Assembly (NCBI GenBank): GCA_001899305.1 | Contig: MKWL01000022.1 | Location: 124,001 to 188,000 of the forward strand | Reading direction: 5' to 3' | Length of the DNA stretch: 64,000 bases | From: Thiobacillus sp. 0-1251 | Lineage (GTDB): Bacteria > Pseudomonadota > Gammaproteobacteria > Burkholderiales > Thiobacillaceae | Part shown: one piece after another, positions 56,318-64,000 of the stretch | Layout: each line of letters begins with the position of its first letter | Numbering within the stretch: the first letter of the stretch is position 1 | Program-made: the position numbers and the translations under genes | Notes under the pieces: model-generated | Told to the model about the DNA's origin: nothing | Seen by the model: only the letters and a program-made list of their open reading frames with translations | Databases searched by the model: none

Positions 56318-57946
56318 GTGAATCAACTGATCGCACCCTACGGCGGAACCCTCGTCAATCTGATCGATCCCGCGAAAAGTGTCGCACTCAAGCAGGAGGC
56401 CTTGAGCCTGCCTTCGCTCGATCTGGACTGGCGGCAACAGTGCGAACTTGAAATGCTGCTGACGGGCGCCTACTCACCGCTCACCGGCTTCATGACACGT
56501 ACGCAATGCGAGCGCGTCGAAACAGATAGCCAACTCGACGATGGCACGTTCTGGCCCCTGCCGGTCACGCTCGCCAGCAAGCAGAAAGCCGCCGCCGACC
56601 TGAAATCGGGGGATCGGGTGGCCTTGCGCGACGGCGAAGGTTTCATGCTTGCAATATTGACCGTCAGCGACGCTTGGGAAACTGGCGGCATCCGGCATCT
56701 GGGCGGGGCGATCGAGGGGGTGGCCCTGCCGCCGCATCCTGATTTTGCCGGTCTGCGCGCCACCCCGGCCGAACTGCGTGCGTTGTTTGTCCGGCGCGGC
56801 TGGCGGCGGGTGGTGGCCTGGCAGGCGCGCCAGCCGATGCATCGCGCGCAATTCGAATTCTGTCTGAAAAGTGCGATCGAAAACGAGGCCAACCTGCTGC
56901 TGCATCCGCAGGTGGGAGGGGATATTACCGAGGCGCCGGCGTACTTCGGCCTGGTGAGAAGTTTTCTCGCCATTCGCGAACGCTTCCCGGCTGCCACGAC
57001 CCAGTTGTCGCTGCTGCCGGCTCCGCCGCGCGAGGGAAGCGCCCGCGCACTGCTGCTGCGCGCCATCATTGCACGCAACTACGGATGCAGCCTGCTGGTC
57101 GCAGGCGGTGAGCATCAGTCTGACGGCGATTGCAGGCGGGGTGAAGACCTCATCCATACGCACACTGATCTGCCTGTGACGGAACTGGCCGGGAAGATCG
57201 GGGTACACCTCATTCCCTATCCGCGCATGGTGTACGTGGAAGACCGTGCCGAGTATTTACCCGAGCCCGAAGCACCTGCCGGCGCGCGTTTGCTCACCCT
57301 GAGCGGCGAGGAATTCCAGCGCCGCATGCAGAGCGGGCTGAAAATCCCCGACTGGTACAGCTTCCCCGAAGTGATTGCCGAATTGCACCGGCAGAGTCCG
57401 CCGCGCGAACGCCAGGGCTTCACCGTGTTTTTCACCGGCCTGTCCGGGGCAGGAAAATCCACCCTGGCGCGCGCGCTGGCGGCACGCCTGATGGAGATGG
57501 GCGGTCGCTGTGTCACCCTGCTCGACGGCGACATCGTCCGCCGCCATCTTTCATCCGAGCTCGGCTTCACCAAGGCGCACCGTGACATCAACGTGCGTCG
57601 TATCGGCTTTGTCGCGTCCGAAATCACCAAGAACCGTGGCATCGCCATCTGCGCCCCCATCGCACCGTATCGCCAGACTCGCCGCGATGTGCGCAGCATG
57701 ATCGAAGCAGTCGGCGGCTTCGTCGAGATCCACGTCGCCACCCCGATCGAGACCTGCGAATCGCGCGACCGCAAGGGCTTGTATGCCAAGGCGCGTGCCG
57801 GACTGATCCCCGAGTTCACGGGGGTGTCCGATCCTTACGAAGTGCCTGAGAAACCGGAACTGGCGATCGATACGACGGGTCTGGGCATCGATGAGGCCGT
57901 GCAGCAGATTCTGCTGAAGCTCGAGCACGAGGGGTATTTGCGGTGA
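56318..57946 (+). CDS. Sulfate adenylyltransferase-like / adenylylsulfate kinase fusion
   Basis: A 542-residue fusion. Residues 1-365 have the ATP sulfurylase fold, but the catalytic motif usually QxRNxxHxxH reads QARQPMHRAQ (169-178), keeping the first His and losing the second, and the GRDHAG loop reads GGEHQS (263-268). The C-terminal APS kinase domain is intact: P-loop GLSGAGKST (374-382), DGDIVRRHLSSELGF, RDINVRRIGF and the lid. It should therefore make PAPS from APS, while sulfurylase activity is doubtful. GTG start at 56318 has a GGAG ribosome-binding site. Followed by a sulfotransferase 10 bp later. Confidence 0.85.
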   Translation: MNQLIAPYGGTLVNLIDPAKSVALKQEALSLPSLDLDWRQQCELEMLLTGAYSPLTGFMTRTQCERVETDSQLDDGTFWPLPVTLASKQKAAADLKSGDRVALRDGEGFMLAILTVSDAWETGGIRHLGGAIEGVALPPHPDFAGLRATPAELRALFVRRGWRRVVAWQARQPMHRAQFEFCLKSAIENEANLLLHPQVGGDITEAPAYFGLVRSFLAIRERFPAATTQLSLLPAPPREGSARALLLRAIIARNYGCSLLVAGGEHQSDGDCRRGEDLIHTHTDLPVTELAGKIGVHLIPYPRMVYVEDRAEYLPEPEAPAGARLLTLSGEEFQRRMQSGLKIPDWYSFPEVIAELHRQSPPRERQGFTVFFTGLSGAGKSTLARALAARLMEMGGRCVTLLDGDIVRRHLSSELGFTKAHRDINVRRIGFVASEITKNRGIAICAPIAPYRQTRRDVRSMIEAVGGFVEIHVATPIETCESRDRKGLYAKARAGLIPEFTGVSDPYEVPEKPELAIDTTGLGIDEAVQQILLKLEHEGYLR

Positions 57947-57956
57947 GCCCGGTCCG

Positions 57957-59519
57957 ATGCTTTCCCGTTCTGCCGGGGCGCGGAAGACGATGAGCGGTTC
58001 CCTGCAGCGTGGCTACGCCGCACTTCAGGCGCGCAACGTGCCGGAGGCCATCAAGTGGTTCGAGCGGGCGATCGGGGAGAATCCGGAGGATATCCAGGCG
58101 ATGTCCTGGCTGGGCCAGACCCTGTGCAGCGTGGGACGCCGGGTGGAGGGATTCGAACGCCTGCGCGAATCGGGACGGCGCCTGCTCGAGACGGCGCGCC
58201 AGCGTGGCGATCTCAAGCCGGTGCTCGATATCGCCCAGCAAATGCAGCAGTGGAGCGACTTTGCCGGGGCGCACGAACTGCTCGAGCAGGCAGCCGCGAT
58301 CAACGACAGTGAGTTTCGCGTATTCCAGATGCTTGCGGTGACGCGGGCCCAGTTGAACAGGACGGCGGCTGCGCTCGATGCTGGCCGGCGGGCTGCCGCA
58401 ATGTTGCCGGCGAACAGCATGATGCAGATCCTGCTGGCAAGCCTGGAGGCCGATGCGGGGCTGAACGAAGCGGCACGTGACCGCCTGGAGACCGCGTTGG
58501 CCGCACCGCTGGAACCCCGCGAGGCGTTCCGTGCGCACAAGGAATTGGCACGGGTGCTCGACAAGCTCAAGGCGTACGACCAGGTCTTCTCCCATCTGCA
58601 TGCCTCGGCCAACCTGTCCGCGTCATTGCCCGAGTATGCGCAGCAGAATCCGGCGCTGCTGCCGAACATGATCCGCGCCAACACGGCGGGTTTCGATCGC
58701 GACCTCATGGGGCGCTGGTCCGGCACGGCTTTTCCGCCGGAGTTGCCGCCGCCGGTTTTCCTCGTCGGCTTCTTCCGCTCCGGCACCACATTGGCCCAGG
58801 AGGTATTGGGTGCCCATTCCGGCGTCCACGTCGCCGACGAGGCCGATTTCGTCTGGGCCATGCAGCGCGAGCTTCATCAGAAGGTCGGCGGGAGCGAGAG
58901 CACGGCGGACAAGCTGCGCAAACTGAACCATGCGGACATCCTGCACCTGCGTGCGTTCTACTGGAATCGTGTCCGCGATCGTTTTGGCGACGCCGTGGGG
59001 GAACGCAGGCTGGTAGACAAGTTCACCCTGAATACGCTTGATCTCGGCCTGATCAATACCGTTTTCCCCGATGCCAGGCTGGTATTCGTCCTGCGCGATC
59101 CGCGCGACGTCTGCCTGAGCTGTTTCATGCAGCTCATGGTGCCGTCGCCCGCGACGGTCCATCTGCTCAGCTGGCAAGGAACGGCCGACTTCTATGCCAT
59201 GGTGATGGCGTGGTGGCGGCACATCCGGCCGCAGCTGACGATGGACGTCATCGAGTTCCACTATGAAGATGCGGTCGTCCAGTTCGAGCCGACTTTCCGG
59301 CGCGTCTTCGACGCACTGGGACTGGCCTGGGATGATGACGTGAAGCGATTTCACGAGCACGCAGCGAATAAACACATCGCCAGTCCCAGCCGCACGCAGG
59401 TGGCGCAGCCCCTGTATGCCTCCTCGGTGGGCCGCTGGCAGCACTATACGGCGGAGTTCGCGCCGGTGACCCCTACCCTCGAACCGTACATCGCCGCCTT
59501 CGGCTCCGCTCCTTTCTGA
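57957..59519 (+). CDS. TPR-domain sulfotransferase
   Basis: A 520-residue protein with an N-terminal tetratricopeptide region (about 15-240) and a C-terminal PAPS-dependent sulfotransferase domain. The 5'-phosphosulfate loop is PVFLVGFFRSGTTLAQE (starting at P266), and the 3'-phosphate-binding segment is FVLRDPRDVCLSCFMQ. The best resemblance is to protein or tyrosyl sulfotransferases rather than small-molecule ones, but the acceptor is unknown. Probably co-transcribed with the APS kinase fusion. Alternative ATG at 57990. Confidence 0.85.
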   Translation: MLSRSAGARKTMSGSLQRGYAALQARNVPEAIKWFERAIGENPEDIQAMSWLGQTLCSVGRRVEGFERLRESGRRLLETARQRGDLKPVLDIAQQMQQWSDFAGAHELLEQAAAINDSEFRVFQMLAVTRAQLNRTAAALDAGRRAAAMLPANSMMQILLASLEADAGLNEAARDRLETALAAPLEPREAFRAHKELARVLDKLKAYDQVFSHLHASANLSASLPEYAQQNPALLPNMIRANTAGFDRDLMGRWSGTAFPPELPPPVFLVGFFRSGTTLAQEVLGAHSGVHVADEADFVWAMQRELHQKVGGSESTADKLRKLNHADILHLRAFYWNRVRDRFGDAVGERRLVDKFTLNTLDLGLINTVFPDARLVFVLRDPRDVCLSCFMQLMVPSPATVHLLSWQGTADFYAMVMAWWRHIRPQLTMDVIEFHYEDAVVQFEPTFRRVFDALGLAWDDDVKRFHEHAANKHIASPSRTQVAQPLYASSVGRWQHYTAEFAPVTPTLEPYIAAFGSAPF

Positions 59520-59543
59520 ATCCGGCGCGGCACGCCAGCATCC

Positions 59544-61367
59544 TCATTCCTGGTAGCCGAAGCGGTCGATGAACGGCTGCAAGGTCGCCATGACCGGCTG
59601 GAATTCGTCCTCATAGCGTTTCCAGCGGTATCTCGCGTGCTGGTAGATCGGCTGGGTGACCTGGTGGTAGCTGGGCGTCTGAATGGCAAGCCGCTGCTGC
59701 GCATGACGCGTGTGCTCCAGTACGGCATCGCTCCAGCCCACACCGATGAATTCCAGTAGTTTCCTGGCTTCCGGCTCGAAATTCGTGATCAGGTCTTCGT
59801 AGCGAATGCGTTGCCACTGAAGCGGAATATGCTCGGTGGTTTCATGCCAGGCTTCCATTACCCGAGCGTAGATTTCCGCAATGTTTTCCAGGCTGACGAA
59901 CCCGGCCATGGCGTCGTTGTGGGCAAAGCTCTGCATCATGCAGCTCAGCGCGACGTCACAGGGATGGCGGAGAGCGAGAATGAAGCGGGCCTCGGGAAAA
60001 ACCCGCCAGATCAGGGGAACGGACACGATGTTGAGCGGCAGCTTGTCCACCAGCCGGCTGCCGGACCGGCGCACCAGATGACGTTCCGCTTCCTGAAAGT
60101 AGAGCCTGCGCAACTCGAGAATGTGCGCCTCGCTGAGTGCTTGCAGCGCACCGCTGCCGCCGCCGGTCAACGCCAGGAAGGCCTGTTCCATGACCGCCAC
60201 CATGGGCTTCTCTTCCAGGGCCTGCAAGGCCGGATGGCTGTCAAGAACCTGTTCGAGGAGGGTTGTGCCGGAACGTGGAAACCCGATCAGAAAAATCGGC
60301 GTGTCTTCCGAAGGAGGGGGTTCCCGCTGATCGAGTCCGGATGCTTCGCTGCCCAGCCACGTCCGGGCCTGATCGATGCGGGCGAGAAAGCGGGCGCGGC
60401 TGCTGCCGTCCGGATCGGTGGCCTGGTCCACACCGCGCTTGCCTGCGCTCAGGTGCGGCATGACCTGTTCCGTATTGCCCATCCGGTCATGCAATTGCCC
60501 GAGCAGCAAATGAACCTCGCAGCGCGTTTCCAGGGGCATGGGGTGGTCGAGGATGCGTTCCAGCCTGGCCACGCCCTCGGCCAGGCGATCGTTCCGCCGA
60601 TCCAGGCGGGCTGCCACCAGATTGAGGAGGGGATGGTCGGGCGCGGAAGCCAGCCCGCGTGTCACGGCCGCTTCCGCTTCGTCGAGGTTCCCCAGTCGCT
60701 CGAGCAGTTCACCTTGCTTGGCCAGAACGTCCGGCGAATCCGGGCGTCGCGACAACGCTTGCCGGTAGCACTCGAGGGCTCCGTCCATGTCCCCCGTTTT
60801 TTCCTTCAGGCTGCCCAGGTTGGCGAGAACCTCGATGCTGTCGGGTCGTTGTCCGAGAGCCAGTTGCAGGAAGTGAGCTGCCTCGTCGATCCGGTTCAGG
60901 GTGAGCAGCAGGGCGCCCAGATCGCTCAGCGCTTCAAACTGGGTGGGCCGCAGCGCGAGCGCCTGGCGCAGGCTGGATTCGGCATCGTGCAGTTGGCCTG
61001 ATTGCAGCAGGGCGTTGCCGAGCAGATAGTGCAGATCGGGATAGTCCGGTTTGAGCCGGATCGCCTGGCGGTAGCACGACATGGCGTCTTCCAGCTTGCC
61101 TTGACATTGCAACGCCACGCCAAGGGTATGGTGGGCGAAGGTCTGATTCGGCGCGAGCAGCACCGCCCGTCGCCCACTGGCTTCCGCCTCGGCGTAACGG
61201 CCCAGGCGACGCTGGGTCGCGCCAAGCTTGACCCAGGCTTCCACGTCAGTGGGGTCGGTCTTGCAGACGCCGGCATACAGCGTCAGCGCTTCCTCCAGCC
61301 GATTTGCCAGGGCGAGGCCGTCGGCCTTGGCTTTTTTGCTTTGGGTCAGGATGTTCTTCTTTGCCAC
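59544..61367 (-). CDS. TPR-domain sulfotransferase, paralogue A
   Basis: A 607-residue protein with about eight TPR units (residues 10-300) and a C-terminal sulfotransferase domain: PIFLIGFPRSGTTLLEQVLDSHP (from P357) for the 5'-phosphosulfate, KLPLNI, and RFILALRHPCDVALSCMMQ for the 3'-phosphate. It pairs closely with the next gene on the minus strand and converges with the plus-strand sulfotransferase (24-bp gap). Compared with its neighbour it has two extra TPR units (about 68 residues). GTG start at 61367. Confidence 0.87.
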   Translation of the reverse strand: MAKKNILTQSKKAKADGLALANRLEEALTLYAGVCKTDPTDVEAWVKLGATQRRLGRYAEAEASGRRAVLLAPNQTFAHHTLGVALQCQGKLEDAMSCYRQAIRLKPDYPDLHYLLGNALLQSGQLHDAESSLRQALALRPTQFEALSDLGALLLTLNRIDEAAHFLQLALGQRPDSIEVLANLGSLKEKTGDMDGALECYRQALSRRPDSPDVLAKQGELLERLGNLDEAEAAVTRGLASAPDHPLLNLVAARLDRRNDRLAEGVARLERILDHPMPLETRCEVHLLLGQLHDRMGNTEQVMPHLSAGKRGVDQATDPDGSSRARFLARIDQARTWLGSEASGLDQREPPPSEDTPIFLIGFPRSGTTLLEQVLDSHPALQALEEKPMVAVMEQAFLALTGGGSGALQALSEAHILELRRLYFQEAERHLVRRSGSRLVDKLPLNIVSVPLIWRVFPEARFILALRHPCDVALSCMMQSFAHNDAMAGFVSLENIAEIYARVMEAWHETTEHIPLQWQRIRYEDLITNFEPEARKLLEFIGVGWSDAVLEHTRHAQQRLAIQTPSYHQVTQPIYQHARYRWKRYEDEFQPVMATLQPFIDRFGYQE

Positions 61368-61458
61368 AGTCTGGGGTCGAAATGGGAAGCGTCTAGTGTA
61401 GAAGGTGGAGCAGCGATCAAATGGCGGCTATTGCAGGATTGCAGGGCACGTTCGGCGA

Positions 61459-63105
61459 TCAGTGCGGAGTTGAGGCTTCAGGGATTGCGTCGGCCTCGCT
61501 GTAGCCGAATTGCTGGATGAAGGGCTGCAGGGTGGGCAGGATGGGTGTGAAGGCGGTCTGGTAGCGTTTCCAGCGGTATCGGGCGTGCTGGTAGATCGGC
61601 TGGGTGACCTGGTGGTAACTGGGCGTGTTGATGAGGGCGCGTTCCTGGGCATGGCGGGTGTGACCGAGCACGGCGTCATCCCAGCCCACGCCAAGGAAAT
61701 CCAGCAGCGAGCGAGCCTCGTCCTCCAGGTTCGTGATCAGGTCTTCATAACGTACCTGATGCCAGCGCAGGGGCAGATGGGCTGCGTAGTCGAGCCAGCT
61801 CCCCATTACCTTGGAATAGATCTGTGCAATGCCATTGAGGCTGACTAAGCCAGCCATGGCATCGTTGTGGCCGAAGTTCTGCATCAGGCAACTTAAGGTG
61901 ACGTCGCAAGGATGGCGGAGGGCAAGGATGAAGCGGGCTTCGGGGAAGACCCGCCACAGCAAAGGGACGCGCACGATATTGAGCGGCAGCTTGTCCACCA
62001 GCAAAGCGCCGGGCTGCCGATCCAGAAGGCGTTCTACTTCCTCCCAATAGACCTGGCGCAGATGGGCGAGTTGCGGCTCTGACAGATTCGCCAGCGCATC
62101 GGGTCCGCCACCGGTCAAGTTCATAAAGGCCTGCTCCAACATCTCGGCCATGGGTTTTTCTTCCAGGGTCTGCAGGCGAGGATGGCTGTCCAGGAGCTGT
62201 TCCAGCAGGGTGGTGCCTGAGCGTGGAAAGCCGACCAGGAAAATCGGGGTCTTATCCTGGGCGACGGCAGAGGGGGGCGTCGCCAGATTGTCGCTCATCC
62301 AGGCGCGGGCGGTCTCGATGCGGGCCAGAAACCGGCTGCGGCTCTGGCCGTTGGGATCGGTGGCCAGCGCGACACGGCGCTTTCCCTCGATCAGGTGGGG
62401 CAGGACCTTGTCCGTGTTGCCCAGGCGATCATGGAGCTGACCAAGCAGCAAATGGATCTCGGCGCGGGTCTCCTGGGCCACCGGCTGGTTGAGAACACTC
62501 TCCAGCCGGGCGGCCGCTTGGGCATGGCGGCCGGCACGCCGGTCCAGGCGGGCAGCCACCAGATTAAGAATGGGATGATTGGGCTCCCGGGCCAGACCGC
62601 GGGCCAGGATCTCTTCTGCTTCCCCCACATTGCCGGCTTTTTCCAGCAGTTCGGCGCGCTTGGCCAGCACGTAGGCGGAGTCGGGTTGCAAATCCAGTGC
62701 GCGATGGTAGAGCTCGAATGACTCCTGTACACGCCCCTGCTGTTCACGCAGCCGGGCGAGATTGGTGATCGTTTCCGCAGAATTCGGCCGCTGTGCAAGG
62801 GTGTGTTCCAGGAGTGTGGCTGCATCATCCAGCTTGCCTTGGCCTTGCATGGCGAGGGCCAGTGTGTGCTGGGCAAAAGCCAGATTGGGCGCAAGCTTGA
62901 GTGCCCGGCGCGCGCTCGCCTCGGCTTCAAGGTAACGGCCGAGGCGATACTGCGTTGCCCCCAGCTTGGCCCAGGCTTCCTCATCGCTTGGGTCGGTCTT
63001 GCTTACAGCCTGGTATAAGGTACACGCTTCCTCAAACCGCCCGTCCAGGGCCAGCTGGTTGGCCTGGGCTTTCTTGCCGCGGGTCAGGATGTTCTGCTTG
63101 CTCAC
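61459..63105 (-). CDS. TPR-domain sulfotransferase, paralogue B
   Basis: A 548-residue paralogue of the downstream gene. N-terminal start MSKQNILTRGKKAQANQLAL is near identical in pattern to MAKKNILTQSKKAKADGLAL of the other copy; five to six TPR units precede the sulfotransferase domain with PIFLVGFPRSGTTLLEQLLDSHP (from P287) and RFILALRHPCDVTLSCLMQ. C-terminal halves align throughout, including NTPSYHQVTQPIYQHARYRWKRY. A nine-residue C-terminal extension is unique to this copy. GTG start at 63105. A recent tandem duplication is likely. Confidence 0.87.
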   Translation of the reverse strand: MSKQNILTRGKKAQANQLALDGRFEEACTLYQAVSKTDPSDEEAWAKLGATQYRLGRYLEAEASARRALKLAPNLAFAQHTLALAMQGQGKLDDAATLLEHTLAQRPNSAETITNLARLREQQGRVQESFELYHRALDLQPDSAYVLAKRAELLEKAGNVGEAEEILARGLAREPNHPILNLVAARLDRRAGRHAQAAARLESVLNQPVAQETRAEIHLLLGQLHDRLGNTDKVLPHLIEGKRRVALATDPNGQSRSRFLARIETARAWMSDNLATPPSAVAQDKTPIFLVGFPRSGTTLLEQLLDSHPRLQTLEEKPMAEMLEQAFMNLTGGGPDALANLSEPQLAHLRQVYWEEVERLLDRQPGALLVDKLPLNIVRVPLLWRVFPEARFILALRHPCDVTLSCLMQNFGHNDAMAGLVSLNGIAQIYSKVMGSWLDYAAHLPLRWHQVRYEDLITNLEDEARSLLDFLGVGWDDAVLGHTRHAQERALINTPSYHQVTQPIYQHARYRWKRYQTAFTPILPTLQPFIQQFGYSEADAIPEASTPH

Positions 63106-63146
63106 TATGCCAGCCTTGGATCAAAACATTCATTTTAGGGGGCAAT

Positions 63147-63175
63147 GAAAACGGCGGCCAGAGGCCGCCGTTTTT
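63147..63175. terminator. Bidirectional-looking terminator near the PEP-CTERM gene
   Basis: ACGGCGGCC / GGCCGCCGT stem with a 3-nt loop, flanked by AAA and TTTTT so either direction could be terminated. It lies 18 bp after the PEP-CTERM gene stop on the minus strand, before the sulfotransferase start. Confidence 0.85.
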
Positions 63176-63192
63176 CTGGATGCCGCAGGGAA

Positions 63193-63993
63193 TTAAGCGG
63201 TTTTGCGGCGACGAGCAGCCCCCAGACCGGCCAAGCCGAGACCCAGCAGGGCCAGGGTAGCGGGCTCGGGGGTGGGGTTGGGGCCGGGAGGCTGGATCGT
63301 CGGCGCGAAGCCGTCCAGGTACACGTAACCGGCGTGACCGCCGTAGGGGCAGTCGGAGGCAAGCAGCGACAGGGTCAGGTCATGACCCACGATGCTGGTG
63401 CCGCCGGCGCCTGCAGTGGTGAGGTCGATATGCTCAAGCTGCCAGCCGCTGCCATACCATGAGCCGTATTGAGTAAACAGACCCGATGCAGACGCGGAAC
63501 TGAAGGAGCGGGTGAGCAGGACGGTGTTGGTGGTGTTGTCCGTCAGCGTCAGGGAGAAGTAGTCGGAGTTGTTCAGGCCATGCGAGGATTCCAGCACGGC
63601 GTTCCACTGGAAGTAGATGTCGTTGTCCGTGTAGTTGGCGACACTCTGGGAAATCGTGGAGACGGAGTAGTTATTGATGGAGTTGTTCACCCGCACCGAG
63701 TAGTTGCCGTTGTAGACCGTGTTCTGGCCGGTGTAGGGATCCGTGCCCGCGCTCATGATCGTGTTGACGGGTGTGCCGCCGGCGTATTGCGGGGCGGTCG
63801 GCAAGGCGCCGCCCGTATATGGGACGGACACACTGGGACTGCAACCGGAACTGGAGGTGGTCCAGCAGCCACCGCCCTGGGTCCAGCCAGAGAGGTCGCC
63901 GGTCTCAAAACCGCCATTCACGAACGCCGCCGAGAAGGCGGGGCCGGAGACCATCACGGAGATGGCCAAGGCTAACGAGGATTTTTTCATCAT
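63193..63993 (-). CDS. PEP-CTERM exported protein
   Basis: A 266-residue secreted protein: signal peptide MMKKSSLALAISVMVSGPAFSAAF, a Gly/Ser/Thr/Tyr/Asn-rich beta-type mature domain (VNGGFETGDLSGWTQGGG, then NYSVRVNNSINNYSVSTISQSV), and the exosortase signal TPEPATLALLGLGLAGLGAARRRKTA. The region YTGGALP...YTGQNTVYNGNYSV is tyrosine-rich, which would suit sulfation by the neighbouring sulfotransferases (inference only). It reaches within 7 bp of the right edge, so promoter and ribosome-binding site are not fully visible. Confidence 0.88.
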   Translation of the reverse strand: MMKKSSLALAISVMVSGPAFSAAFVNGGFETGDLSGWTQGGGCWTTSSSGCSPSVSVPYTGGALPTAPQYAGGTPVNTIMSAGTDPYTGQNTVYNGNYSVRVNNSINNYSVSTISQSVANYTDNDIYFQWNAVLESSHGLNNSDYFSLTLTDNTTNTVLLTRSFSSASASGLFTQYGSWYGSGWQLEHIDLTTAGAGGTSIVGHDLTLSLLASDCPYGGHAGYVYLDGFAPTIQPPGPNPTPEPATLALLGLGLAGLGAARRRKTA

Positions 63994-64000
63994 GATGTTC

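Overview
The window is dense, GC-rich proteobacterial chromosome with almost every base in coding sequence. The gene set points to a betaproteobacterium, probably a Thiobacillus- or Gallionella-like member of the Nitrosomonadales: tandem glycine riboswitch, split gcvPA/gcvPB, system II (ResB/CcsB) cytochrome c maturation, cytochrome c4, betaproteobacterial-type hemB locus, type IV pilus pilMNOPQ-aroK, and a PEP-CTERM/exosortase regulatory set (PrsK, PrsR, PrsT). The family placement is inference. No rRNA, tRNA, insertion sequence or CRISPR array was seen.

Layout. 1-11.6 kb: a hypothetical protein cut by the left edge, Rep helicase, glutaredoxin-like protein, ApaH, an OlsB/OlsA-like ornithine-lipid pair, a SlyB-like lipoprotein, a PfkB kinase, a zinc-dependent phospholipase C-like protein, a PAP2 phosphatase with a GT4 glycosyltransferase, and a FimV-like protein. 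11.6-17.8 kb: glycine cleavage operon gcvT-gcvH-gcvPA-DUF3144-tpx-gcvPB-dgkA (minus strand) behind a tandem glycine riboswitch with a terminator. 17.8-26.9 kb: minus-strand run resB-ccsB-tlpA-aroQ-accB-accC-prmA-DUF3426, with cytochrome c4 upstream behind its own terminator. 27-30.5 kb (plus strand): engB, a three-hairpin RNA element, hemB, a FeeM-like N-acyltransferase and a ThiF-like adenylyltransferase. 30.5-42.7 kb: the PEP-CTERM block, with a PepA-like secreted protein under a near-consensus sigma-54 promoter, two tandem PrsT TPR lipoproteins, PrsR, PrsK and the EPS-priming sugar transferase. 42.7-51.2 kb: a nucleotidyltransferase-like protein, PBP1a and pilMNOPQ. 51.2-64 kb: aroK, a beta-helix protein, a triple-VanZ membrane protein, a DHH phosphoesterase, a sulfurylase-like/APS kinase fusion, three TPR-sulfotransferases and a second PEP-CTERM protein.

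Two parts stand out. First, accC is preceded by a 42-codon upstream ORF that repeats the first 11 residues of AccC with only silent differences and ends overlapping the accC start. The accC start codon lies in the loop of a predicted 19-bp stem whose 5' arm is inside that small ORF, which looks like a translational control device. Second, the right end looks like a self-contained sulfation cassette: APS kinase for PAPS, three TPR-sulfotransferases to use it, a DHH phosphoesterase that could recycle pAp, and a neighbouring PEP-CTERM surface protein as a possible client. Several intergenic regions of the gcv and acc operons also carry a family of GTGAGG-rich inverted repeats.
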